Origin: Photobacterium sp. DA100
GTDB taxonomy: Bacteria > Pseudomonadota > Gammaproteobacteria > Enterobacterales > Vibrionaceae
Assembly (NCBI RefSeq): GCF_029223585.1
Contig: NZ_CP119424.1
Coordinates: forward strand, 124,001-188,000
Direction of reading: 5' to 3'
Length of the DNA: 64,000 nt
Shown: piece by piece, positions 27,005-34,869 of the stretch
Numbering within the stretch: position 1 is the stretch's first letter
Layout of the letters: every line of letters starts with the position of its first letter
Position numbers and translations under genes: made by a program
Notes under the pieces: model-generated
The model's input: only the letters and a program-made list of their open reading frames with translations
What the model was told of the DNA's origin: nothing
The model's database searches: none

Positions 27005-28465
27005 ATGACAAACGCAACGCAAAGTTTGCTCACGCAGCAAATCATTGAAGATGCTTGTGAGTGGGCCATTATGCATGGTGTGGCATTCAGGCAGGCTGAC
27101 AATACCGCAAGGCACTGCCCATTTAGTATTGCGCCGATGGCGATGGAACGTGATGTCTATGAGCACCTGCTGAAAGTCACTCCGTTGATCACCAAGCTGA
27201 TCAGCCAAGTTTCTGAAGATCATGACTTCTTGCAGTCATCTTTGGGTGATATGGCCAAAGCTGATCCTTTCTTTGGCCGTTTGATGTCGCTACATCAACA
27301 GGCACATGGCGGAATCAGTGACAGGCGTTTTCCTGCCCGCCAGCCGCTGTTGTTGATGCGTACCGATTTTATGGATGATCGCCAACATGGTGCGAAAGTG
27401 ATCGAGTTCAACGGTATCGCCGCTGGCATGGGCCCGTTTGGCCAGCGTGCCACAGAGTTCCATGCCTATATGCAAAGCCAGTGGCCGGAGGTATATAAGA
27501 ATTGGCAAGAGGGCAGCAATGCGGTGCCAGTGCCAAACCAGGGCCTTGAGCAGTTGGCCTTCGCAATTGCCACATCAGCAAAAAAGATCCGGACTGATTT
27601 CAACGAGGATGGCAAACCAACACTTTTGATGGTGGTGCAGAAAAACGAAGACAATGTTTATGATCAGCATCTACTTGAAGTCGCACTGCAGAAGCTGGGT
27701 TTGCGTACTATCCGTCGCACGTTCGAACAGTTGAGCACACAGCTTTCCACTGGCGATGGTCAGCGTTTGATGCTCGATGGTGTGGGCGCGATTGACGTGG
27801 TTTACCTGCGGGCGGGCTATCAGTATTCAGACTACTGGGCACCAGAGCTGAATGAACCTATTTGTTGTCATACCCTGAGCCAGACTCGGCTATTCATCGA
27901 GCAGCACCATGTTGCCGTCAATGCCACTATCAGCCAACAGTTAGCGACCAGTAAATCGATGCAGATGCTGCTGACCATGATGCCAGCAGAAGACTATGCG
28001 CGGTGGGGACTGAGCCTTGAAGAAGCATATTTGGTCAAGAGCGTGCTAGCTGAGATGAAGCCAGTAAATAGCGCTACGATTGACTGGTTCAATAATCAAG
28101 CTGTAAAGCATGAGTGGGTGCTGAAAAATCAAGGTGAAGGAGGTGGCCACTGCGTTTTTGGCGAGGACATCACGGATAAACTCAGTGAGTTAACCCAACA
28201 GGAATATGATGCCTGGGCCTTAATGCAGCGTTTGTATCCCCATGAGCGGGAAACACCCACTATTGCGGTACGGGATGGTACCCAGAAATTGGTGGATGAT
28301 TTGGTCAGCGAGATAGGCCTGTTTACGGCTTATTTCAATGGCGAGCCCGTCACTCAGCTAGAGGGGTATGCGGGGTATTTGATCCGCAGCAAACCTGCGA
28401 GTGAAAACGAAGGAGGGATCCACAGCGGCAAGGGGATCCTCGATTCGCTCACCCTTGTCGATTAA
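27005..28465 (+). CDS. Eukaryotic-type glutathione synthetase-like ATP-grasp ligase
   Basis: This 486-residue protein follows the eukaryotic glutathione synthetase family (GSH_synthase plus GSH_synth_ATP), not bacterial GshB. Evidence is the Mg/substrate segment VIEFNGIAAGMGPFGQR near 138, the ATP-binding glycine triad in NQGEGGGHCVFGEDI near 378, and the C-terminal lid loop with GYLIRSKPASENEGGIHSG. It would join gamma-glutamylcysteine, or a related dipeptide, to glycine or another acceptor. ATG 27005 is two codons after an in-frame TTG. No gshA-like gene is adjacent. Horizontal origin is likely. Confidence 0.85.
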   Translation: MTNATQSLLTQQIIEDACEWAIMHGVAFRQADNTARHCPFSIAPMAMERDVYEHLLKVTPLITKLISQVSEDHDFLQSSLGDMAKADPFFGRLMSLHQQAHGGISDRRFPARQPLLLMRTDFMDDRQHGAKVIEFNGIAAGMGPFGQRATEFHAYMQSQWPEVYKNWQEGSNAVPVPNQGLEQLAFAIATSAKKIRTDFNEDGKPTLLMVVQKNEDNVYDQHLLEVALQKLGLRTIRRTFEQLSTQLSTGDGQRLMLDGVGAIDVVYLRAGYQYSDYWAPELNEPICCHTLSQTRLFIEQHHVAVNATISQQLATSKSMQMLLTMMPAEDYARWGLSLEEAYLVKSVLAEMKPVNSATIDWFNNQAVKHEWVLKNQGEGGGHCVFGEDITDKLSELTQQEYDAWALMQRLYPHERETPTIAVRDGTQKLVDDLVSEIGLFTAYFNGEPVTQLEGYAGYLIRSKPASENEGGIHSGKGILDSLTLVD

Positions 28466-28489
28466 GTGGGGTAACGAATCCAGTGAAAC

Positions 28490-28515
28490 GGGGGAGGCGG
28501 CAATGCCTCCTTTTC
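28490..28515 (+). terminator. Intrinsic terminator of the glutathione-synthetase-like gene
   Basis: GGAGGC, loop GGCAAT, GCCTCC, followed by TTTT. It lies 25 bases after the stop codon and before the convergent unknown gene. Confidence 0.8.
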
Positions 28516-28548
28516 CCCTGCTGTAGGAAGCCGTCTTTCCTAGACCGG

Positions 28549-29136
28549 CTACAGCCTAAAGAGCTCAACCCGCAAGTGATTGTCGTCTTCGTAGGCAATG
28601 ACGGACTGGAAATTACCATCGAGTTCAATAGCCTCGGAAAAGATCTCTTTGTGTTCAGCACTGCCGATGAACAGGATCTGGGTAGACTTTATCATCAGCC
28701 CATCATCATCGAAGCTCGAGGTTAGATCCTCATCAACCACGCAGACCAGTACATTGCCGTAACGGGCGTTGAGGTCGATATTATGCGCTTTCGAGTACTG
28801 GACCTTGGTTTTGAGTTTGGATTCTATATCTCCCACCAGACCGACAAAGCGGTATAAGTCTGTGGAGCAAGTCTGGATCAGGTGCTCAACTTCATTATTC
28901 AGTAGGGCTTCTAAATCGCCATCCGGGTGCCGGCCATGGGCAATCCACTGTTTGGCTGATTTTTTGATGGTTCGGTATCTGTTTGATTTAGCTATACGTT
29001 TGAAGTACTTAACTAAAATATTGTTTCTTTCAGCTAAAGAAAGGTGCTTGTCCAGTTTCTGAAATTCAAGGTGCAATAAGGCGTTGGTACTAACATCGAG
29101 CAACTGCTGGGTTTGGTTCATTAACGTACTATCCAA
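28549..29136 (-). CDS. Hypothetical cytosolic protein
   Basis: This 195-residue protein is not recognised. The N-terminal half is helical and basic (ERNNILVKYFKRIAKSNRYR). The C-terminal half looks like alternating strands (NVLVCVVDEDLTSSFDDDG, TQILFIGSAEHKEIF). There is no signal or membrane span. A second ATG five codons in (29121) is an alternative start. It converges on the glutathione-synthetase-like gene. No function is proposed. Confidence 0.6.
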   Translation of the reverse strand: MDSTLMNQTQQLLDVSTNALLHLEFQKLDKHLSLAERNNILVKYFKRIAKSNRYRTIKKSAKQWIAHGRHPDGDLEALLNNEVEHLIQTCSTDLYRFVGLVGDIESKLKTKVQYSKAHNIDLNARYGNVLVCVVDEDLTSSFDDDGLMIKSTQILFIGSAEHKEIFSEAIELDGNFQSVIAYEDDNHLRVELFRL

Positions 29137-29354
29137 ATCTCTACAAGATTATCGGAGGTATTATATCGAAATTTGAACAAAATTTTTTACATTTTCTCAG
29201 ATAAAATACCTTTGATAAAAAAAGGGTCATACGACAGGTCGATTTTCTGGTCGAAAGGGAAACTTGGATGAGTGTTAGCTATCTGGAGTTGGTCGAACTT
29301 CAAGCGGCGTAGGCGCAGGTGTCGGCTGTTACGGTGTTGTTGTCTAATTAGGTT

Positions 29355-29404
29355 AGAAAAATTCAACACCAACCTCGCCTATGAATGCAGGTTGGTATTG
29401 AATT
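29355..29404 (-). terminator. Long-armed terminator of the downstream unknown gene
   Basis: Sixteen-base arms around CCAACCT/AGGTTGG, with one mismatch, form a long stem (29360-29404). On the minus strand a TTTTT tract follows. It ends the 29436-29822 transcript. Confidence 0.78.
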
Positions 29405-29435
29405 GGGGGGAGGTCTCGGGTGGGTATATAATTGA

Positions 29436-29822
29436 CTAATAATAATCAAACTCCAATTCATCTTTCATTCTTTTGCGGAAGATTGATTTTAATATTTGAC
29501 CCAGTTGAAGGTTATTACTCAAGTCCTTAATCTGGAGCCTATCTATCCAATAAATATCTGCGAGAAGGTGTATATCCTTTGCGAGCTCGAATAAACTATC
29601 AAGCGACATTTCATTGATTGTTTTTTCCCAAGCAGGGGTTATGTCAATAATAATAATTCTGTTGGGTGGCGTTTGGTTCTTTATATCCTGTATATAGGGG
29701 TGTAATTGATCAACGATAATGATCTCGCACTCTCCTTCACCTTTATCATGTATTTTATAAGGTCGGTCATTAATGTGGATTTTTATACTGTTATCTTTTT
29801 CAAGAGTACCGTAGAATGACAT
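29436..29822 (-). CDS. AT-rich hypothetical protein
   Basis: This 128-residue acidic protein of unknown function has an N-terminal strand-rich part (MSFYGTLEKDNSIKIHIND, then CEIIIVDQL) and a helical C-terminal part ending in RMKDELEFDYY. Its base composition is clearly more AT-rich than neighbouring genes, which suggests acquisition. It has no signal peptide and no recognised domain. Confidence 0.55.
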   Translation of the reverse strand: MSFYGTLEKDNSIKIHINDRPYKIHDKGEGECEIIIVDQLHPYIQDIKNQTPPNRIIIIDITPAWEKTINEMSLDSLFELAKDIHLLADIYWIDRLQIKDLSNNLQLGQILKSIFRKRMKDELEFDYY

Positions 29823-30043
29823 TATAACTTATCTCTGTAAATTTGTTCCGGTAGAGCAAAGCTACCACTTCCGGTGCATCCATTCTATGAATATGAGAAA
29901 TTCAATTTTGAAACTATCTAGAGCATAAATACTTTCAGAAATGAATATCTGTTATGCGTGGTAATTTTGTTATTACATTTTTATATTACACACACTTAAT
30001 TACTTCCCTGCTTTTGAACGGTCATATTCAATAAGAGATGATA

Positions 30044-31000
30044 ATGAAAAATTTATATCTATATACAGCTGTTGCACTTACAGGTTTTTCGGCCATGAGT
30101 TTTGCTAATGAGTCTTCTCGACTGAGCGGTGAAATCATAGTGACTACGGGCTATATGTCCACTAACTCGAATTTGAGCACCGATGGCAATGCCCGCCTGA
30201 ATGACTTGAATAGTAAGGGGTCCCATACCGATGATTTTATTGCCGCCCCGCTTGGTAGCCTGAGTTACCGACTGGATGACGATAACAAGCAGCGGGTTTA
30301 CCTTGGTACCTCAAGGGACGATCTTGCGGTGGGTGATCTGGCCTTTGAGATTGGATACCAGTACGACTTTGCCAATGGTACCCAGCTTGACGTTGCTTAC
30401 CTGCCGACAGTCTTATCTGGTGAGGTGTGGGCCAATCCCTACCAAACGGGCAGCGCCCGACAGAAAACCGATATTGAAGGCCATGCGTTTCGTATGAAGC
30501 TCAACAATATCAATAACACCGGTATGTCGCTGGATATGGCCTATGCTTCTGCCGAAGTGGATAACGAGCAAATTGCGGAGCGGGCGCTGCACCGTGACCA
30601 CGATACCTACTACATCAAGGGCTCGTACCAATCGATGCTGAGCGAACGTTCTGGTTTAGTTTCGTCCGTGTCCTATACCCACCGAGACGCGAAGGGTAAA
30701 GCCGAGACATTCGATCAATACAAAACGGAGGTAACGTACTTCACCTCAGTTGATGCACATAAGCTGGCATTGACGGGCGGGTATGCGCACCGAAGCTATG
30801 ATGGTACCAATCCTATCTTCAATAAAGATCGTTCGGACAACCGCTACAAACTTTTCTTAGCTTACGAATATGCCGATTTTGCCGGCTGGGATAACTGGAG
30901 CCTGGTGTCATTGGCTGGAGCTAATTTCAATACATCAAATATCGATTTCTACGAGAGTGAAGAATATCTGATGACTGTCGGCTTGAGCTATAAATTCTGA
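30044..31000 (+). CDS. DUF2860 outer-membrane protein
   Basis: This 318-residue exported protein has signal MKNLYLYTAVALTGFSAM ending near FANES. The rest is a run of amphipathic strands with a final FSYKF-like aromatic end (VGLSYKF). This matches the DUF2860 family I know mainly from vibrios and relatives. The role is unknown, probably an outer-membrane barrel. AAGAG before the ATG pair favours the second ATG (30044). A terminator follows immediately. Confidence 0.8.
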   Translation: MKNLYLYTAVALTGFSAMSFANESSRLSGEIIVTTGYMSTNSNLSTDGNARLNDLNSKGSHTDDFIAAPLGSLSYRLDDDNKQRVYLGTSRDDLAVGDLAFEIGYQYDFANGTQLDVAYLPTVLSGEVWANPYQTGSARQKTDIEGHAFRMKLNNINNTGMSLDMAYASAEVDNEQIAERALHRDHDTYYIKGSYQSMLSERSGLVSSVSYTHRDAKGKAETFDQYKTEVTYFTSVDAHKLALTGGYAHRSYDGTNPIFNKDRSDNRYKLFLAYEYADFAGWDNWSLVSLAGANFNTSNIDFYESEEYLMTVGLSYKF

Positions 31001-31017
31001 GGTCTGTCACCTAGGAA

Positions 31018-31052
31018 AACGGTAACCAGCGGCTCAAAAGCGGGTTACCGTT
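31018..31052. terminator. Hairpin between convergent DUF2860 and LysR genes
   Basis: AACGGTAACC/GGTTACCGTT arms with a 15-base loop, perfectly complementary. It lacks a clear T-tract but is positioned between two convergent stops, so termination or 3'-end protection is likely. Confidence 0.65.
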
Positions 31053-31070
31053 GGAGCATTTGAAATGCAT

Positions 31071-32006
31071 TCAAGTCATCGGCGGTTGAATGACCGAGTC
31101 GAAGAATGATTGCATGGTTTGGTGCAGGTGCTGGTTGAGCGGATAGCCTCGCTTGGATTGGAGGTAGCTACCAGATATGCTGAACTCTCTTAAATATGCC
31201 GGAATTTTGGGTAATGGGTAACAGGCTAATTTATCACTCAGGCTCATGATATAGCTGCTACTGAATTTGATGGCATCAGAGTGCTCAAGTTTATCGATAG
31301 CAATAGGAATGCTGTGTGTTCTGAGTGCAACTTTTGGGGTATACCCCTTTTCTAGATAAAGTTCGTCATAAGGATCGTGCTTAATGTTGACAGCATCGGA
31401 GACGAGTTTCACCAGTGGGAGGTGTGCGATGGAATCGAGTTCGCTGGTTTGATTCAGTACTGGGTGGTTTTTTCTCGCAACCAAACTGACTTTTATGGTG
31501 CTAAGATGATGCACATAGAGCTCTTGAGGTAGAGGGTAAGGTGAATAGTGAACCATATAATCTATTTTGCGATCTAGAATGTCTTGCAAAGATCCTTCTT
31601 GCCAATAGATAAGCTCAAGGCAGGCATTAGGTAATGATTTGCTGATGGCCCGATATATACCCTGGCCAAAAGTCTCGAGCAGGCTCAATTCAACGGCAAT
31701 AACTATCCTGCCACTATACTCAAGCGGGTCAAAGCTTTGATAGGAGTCAAGCACGTTCGCAAATGGGGTAAGCATGCTCTCCGCGGCTTCTGCCAGTTTT
31801 TCGGCGAGCTCAGAGGGTTCGACACCATGTGCCTTGCGGATGAACAGCTGGTCACCGAAGGTTTCCCTTAGCTTAGCCAATCCCCGGCTGACACTGGTCT
31901 GGGAGATCCCGAGCTTGTCGGCTGCAGTTGACGTATTACGGGTTTCCACCACCACCCGAAGCAGCTTCAGTAGGTTTAGGTCGAGATCCTCGAGATTTGT
32001 TTGCAT
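31071..32006 (-). CDS. LysR-family regulator (probable regulator of gltS)
   Basis: This 311-residue regulator has helix-turn-helix residues in NTSTAADKLGISQTSVSRGL and a substrate-binding domain from about residue 95. The N-terminal DLNLLKLLRVVVE is typical of the LeuO/NodD-like subgroup. It is divergent from the sodium/glutamate symporter across about 165 AT-rich bases, so it probably controls that gene. Confidence 0.88.
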   Translation of the reverse strand: MQTNLEDLDLNLLKLLRVVVETRNTSTAADKLGISQTSVSRGLAKLRETFGDQLFIRKAHGVEPSELAEKLAEAAESMLTPFANVLDSYQSFDPLEYSGRIVIAVELSLLETFGQGIYRAISKSLPNACLELIYWQEGSLQDILDRKIDYMVHYSPYPLPQELYVHHLSTIKVSLVARKNHPVLNQTSELDSIAHLPLVKLVSDAVNIKHDPYDELYLEKGYTPKVALRTHSIPIAIDKLEHSDAIKFSSSYIMSLSDKLACYPLPKIPAYLREFSISGSYLQSKRGYPLNQHLHQTMQSFFDSVIQPPMT

Positions 32007-32173
32007 GTGCTCTGTCTACTCCATGGCCACATTCCATCATTAATTAATTATTACCATAGCACATGTGTATTTAATTAAAAGTTATAGATGTGAATTATTA
32101 ACAAAAGAAAACGACTGGTTAATTTTCTATTCAACTTTATTATTTTATGAATTTATATTTTAGGTGGATGACA

Positions 32174-33370
32174 ATGCAGACTATTGCTATTGATGGCTTT
32201 GTTTCATTTACGCTGGCAATTTGCTTATTATTTATAGGCAAGTTTGCCACTATGCGCTTAGAAGTGTTGAGGAGATACAGTATTCCAGAGCCGGTTATTG
32301 GTGGTTTTATTTGTGCCATTTCGGTAGCGTTTTTTTATTATTTTTTTGAAACCAAAGTTGAATTTGATCTCGGGGCAAGAGATACCTTGTTACTGTACTT
32401 TTTTGCAGGTATTGGATTGAGTGCAAATATCAAAACGTTATTATCAGGTGGAAAGCCTCTTCTGATACTGACTTTGTTGGCGATTGTTTATATTGGGCTG
32501 CAGAATATTGTCGGCGTCAGTATTGCGTCTTTATTTGGCTTTGAACCGCTATTGGGTTTAATGGCAGGATCTATTTCCCTGATTGGCGGTGTGGGTACCA
32601 CCATGGCCTGGTCGCCAGCGTTTGCGGAAATGGGGATGGAGGGTGCCGCCGAAATTGGTATCGCCAGTAATACACTGGGGCTTATTTCTGCGTGCCTTGT
32701 CGGGGGACCGATAGCTAACTATTTGATTAAGAAGTACTGCTTAGAGGCCAATGCCGATCATCAGTTGGATATTGGTGTTTGCCACAATGAAACCGTTAAG
32801 CTGGATCACTTCGGTTATTTGTATGCATGGCTGATGCTCAACTTGAGCTTGATGCTGGGCTACTTTGTTGATATGGGACTTGCTTCTATGGGGCTTCAGT
32901 TGCCTATGTTTGTTGCATGCCTCTTGGCTGGCATCATTATTGGTAACTTCAAGTCGGTGGTATTAAAGCAAAAGGCCAGTAAGAATGCCCAGCTTGGACA
33001 AACTCTGATTTCAGATGTGTGCCTCGGTATGTTCCTGACAATGGCACTGATGGGGCTTCAGTTGTGGCAACTGCAGAGTTCGATATTGTTCTTGAGTGCT
33101 GTGATCGTCAGCCAGGTTGCTCTTTCTATTGGCTTTACTCTTTTGGTGGTGTTCCGGGCCATGGGGAAGAACTATGAGGCGGCAGTCATTAGCTCGGGTT
33201 TTGGGGGGATCACTCTAGGATCAACGGCCACCGCGATTGTCAACATGACGGCGGTGACCCAGCAGCATGGTGCTGCACATAAGGCTTTTATCATTGTTCC
33301 ACTGGTGTGTGGCTTCTTTATTGATATTGCCAATGCGTTGATTATCAATGGATTCCTGCAGTTATTTTAG
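32174..33370 (+). CDS. gltS: Sodium/glutamate symporter
   Basis: This is a 398-residue polytopic inner-membrane carrier, close to the E. coli GltS length. Family signatures are RYSIPEPVIGGFICA near 34, FFAGIGLSANIKTLLSGGK, the pore-loop SISLIGGVGTTMAWSPAF, and a second repeat GGITLGSTATAIVNMTAV. It takes up glutamate with sodium. Ribosome-site spacing to AGGTGG favours ATG 32174 over ATG 32168. The expected loop GGHGT appears as GGVGT, a small difference. Confidence 0.92.
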   Translation: MQTIAIDGFVSFTLAICLLFIGKFATMRLEVLRRYSIPEPVIGGFICAISVAFFYYFFETKVEFDLGARDTLLLYFFAGIGLSANIKTLLSGGKPLLILTLLAIVYIGLQNIVGVSIASLFGFEPLLGLMAGSISLIGGVGTTMAWSPAFAEMGMEGAAEIGIASNTLGLISACLVGGPIANYLIKKYCLEANADHQLDIGVCHNETVKLDHFGYLYAWLMLNLSLMLGYFVDMGLASMGLQLPMFVACLLAGIIIGNFKSVVLKQKASKNAQLGQTLISDVCLGMFLTMALMGLQLWQLQSSILFLSAVIVSQVALSIGFTLLVVFRAMGKNYEAAVISSGFGGITLGSTATAIVNMTAVTQQHGAAHKAFIIVPLVCGFFIDIANALIINGFLQLF

Positions 33371-33448
33371 AGGGGGAATGGTTTTTTAATCCATTCCTAC
33401 AGGCAAAGAAATTCAATTATTGGTGTTGATGAAAAAAACACTCAGTTA

Positions 33449-33476
33449 GGGGCGCTGTTTAATCAGCGCCCCTTTT
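33449..33476 (+). terminator. Intrinsic terminator of gltS
   Basis: GGGGCGCTG, loop TTTAAT, CAGCGCCCC, then TTTTG, about 80 bases after the stop. Confidence 0.88.
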
Positions 33477-33548
33477 GTTCAATCCTGCACTGCGATTGAC
33501 TCGATTTTTACTTGCCTGGAAGTGAGTAGTAATTGGGGGGACACAGCG

Positions 33549-33995
33549 TTAGCTTAGGTTGTTGAGTGTATCCATTGAGCTAAACTCCATATCTTGTAGG
33601 GCGAGCATATGCTTGAGTGCGGTATTGTAATCGTTGGTATTGTGATACACCTCGACAGCACTGCGCCAAATTTCAGCGCCTTTGGTGTTAGGTGCTGAGA
33701 GTTTGGACAGCATTTCATATGGGCAATCAAAATGACACGGCATAGCCCATTCAGGATAGAATTTTACCCACATTCCAAACTGGCCATCTACAATGTCAAC
33801 GTTGTAGGGGTGTACAGTGAGGCTAAGGCTACCGTCAGCTTCTAGCCATGTTCGATAGTATGCTTCCTCGGTAATGTGGTCTGTATCGCCAAGCTCCGGA
33901 TCGAAGTGTGTATCCTCTCGCAATGCCTGTCTGATGACTTGTCTATTGTCATTGCGAACCTTGCCATTGTTGAGAATTATGAAAAAAGCATCCAT
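33549..33995 (-). CDS. Hypothetical protein
   Basis: This 148-residue acidic cytosolic protein has no recognised domain. It has aromatic-rich stretches (FGMWVKFYPEWAMPCHFDCP) and a helical end (NTALKHMLALQDMEFS). GGAGG eight bases upstream selects ATG 33995 over the longer frame to 34016. It is transcribed toward gltS from the right. Confidence 0.6.
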   Translation of the reverse strand: MDAFFIILNNGKVRNDNRQVIRQALREDTHFDPELGDTDHITEEAYYRTWLEADGSLSLTVHPYNVDIVDGQFGMWVKFYPEWAMPCHFDCPYEMLSKLSAPNTKGAEIWRSAVEVYHNTNDYNTALKHMLALQDMEFSSMDTLNNLS

Positions 33996-34044
33996 ATCCA
34001 CCACCTCCGTAAGCAATTGAATAAATTGTGTAAAAATCTACAAA

Positions 34045-34263
34045 TTATTTATAGAGCGATCCACCTATTTTGTTGTTGAGCATCAGTATGTCTGACTCGT
34101 CAGAGATGGTCGCGATCTGCGCTGCAATCAAGTTGTGGAAGCTGTGACAAGTGATATTGCCATCGAGATCTAATTGGCTGTCTTGGCGCTCGTTCTGATA
34201 TCGCTTGGGGCTATCAAAAAAAACGAATCCTACCTTGAGCGGGCCCTTCTCAATGCCCAGCAA
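34045..34263 (-). other. Doubtful open frame, possibly a gene remnant
   Basis: A 72-codon frame without an ATG near its beginning; it opens only at a TTG. An in-frame stop lies eight codons further upstream. It includes an eight-base T run, where slippage could have occurred. It could be a decayed gene or chance. Nothing in it is recognised. Confidence 0.25.
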
Positions 34264-34354
34264 AGCCTTTTGTTGGGCAGTTTTTCAACTACGTTTCAAG
34301 CGTCAATATACGTCCCTGAAAAAGATCGACATCAACCTGCTTTGGCTGGTATTA

Positions 34355-34651
34355 CTATTTTTTGCGGTGCCTTGCTTTTCTCTGCAGGATTTTTTCCAAA
34401 TCCTGAATGGCTGTTGACAGTTTGATCCCGCTGGTGATTAAGCCATGCTCGTGGAACAGGATGGATGGGATCCGTTTCAAGTTAAACTTGTGACAATCGG
34501 TCGCGGTTGTTAAGACGATCTCTAAACCGGCAATCTCGGTGTCATGTAGCCAATTTAATTGATGCTCTGAACACACAACGGTGACACGTCCTACCTGCTC
34601 TCTTTGCCACTTGTTGTCATGCACCGAATAGTGAGGCTGTAAATTCGACAT
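34355..34651 (-). CDS. Small protein with weak thioredoxin-fold resemblance
   Basis: This 98-residue protein contains a pattern KFNLKRIPSILFHEHGLIT that looks like the cis-proline strand and following strand of a thioredoxin fold. The preceding TVVCSEHQLNWLHDTE has a single Cys and no CxxC. If real, it would lack redox activity. It stands alone upstream of the RND pump genes on the same strand. The assignment is tentative. Confidence 0.45.
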   Translation of the reverse strand: MSNLQPHYSVHDNKWQREQVGRVTVVCSEHQLNWLHDTEIAGLEIVLTTATDCHKFNLKRIPSILFHEHGLITSGIKLSTAIQDLEKILQRKARHRKK

Positions 34652-34794
34652 GCCATCTCTCAAAATAATAAGCCAGTCATCATTTTACGTTTTCTTTAAC
34701 TACTCAAAGTTAAAGTTATGTCATTTGATGCAGGGGGAGTAGAGATGCCCAATCGTGCAGTGAACGACTGCCGGGTATTTATTATTCCCCGAGC

Positions 34795-34831
34795 GGGGAA
34801 ATAAAACAGCCTGGGCAATGCCCAGGCTGTT
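34795..34831 (-). terminator. Terminator of the RND efflux operon
   Basis: Twelve-base arms AACAGCCTGGGC and GCCCAGGCTGTT with a three-base loop, followed on the minus strand by TTATTT. A second palindrome (34782-34804, with CCCC/GGGG) lies just beyond. Confidence 0.87.
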
Positions 34832-34869
34832 ACGTATGTGAAAGATTAGCCAATGGCTCTATTTAGCGT

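Noticed and set aside
29187..29372. 61-residue minus-strand frame
   Set aside because: Overlaps a long terminator stem, no good start site, AT-rich chance frame.
34174..34425. 83-residue plus-strand frame with a hydrophobic end
   Set aside because: It overlaps the opposite-strand frames and has no ribosome site; judged accidental.
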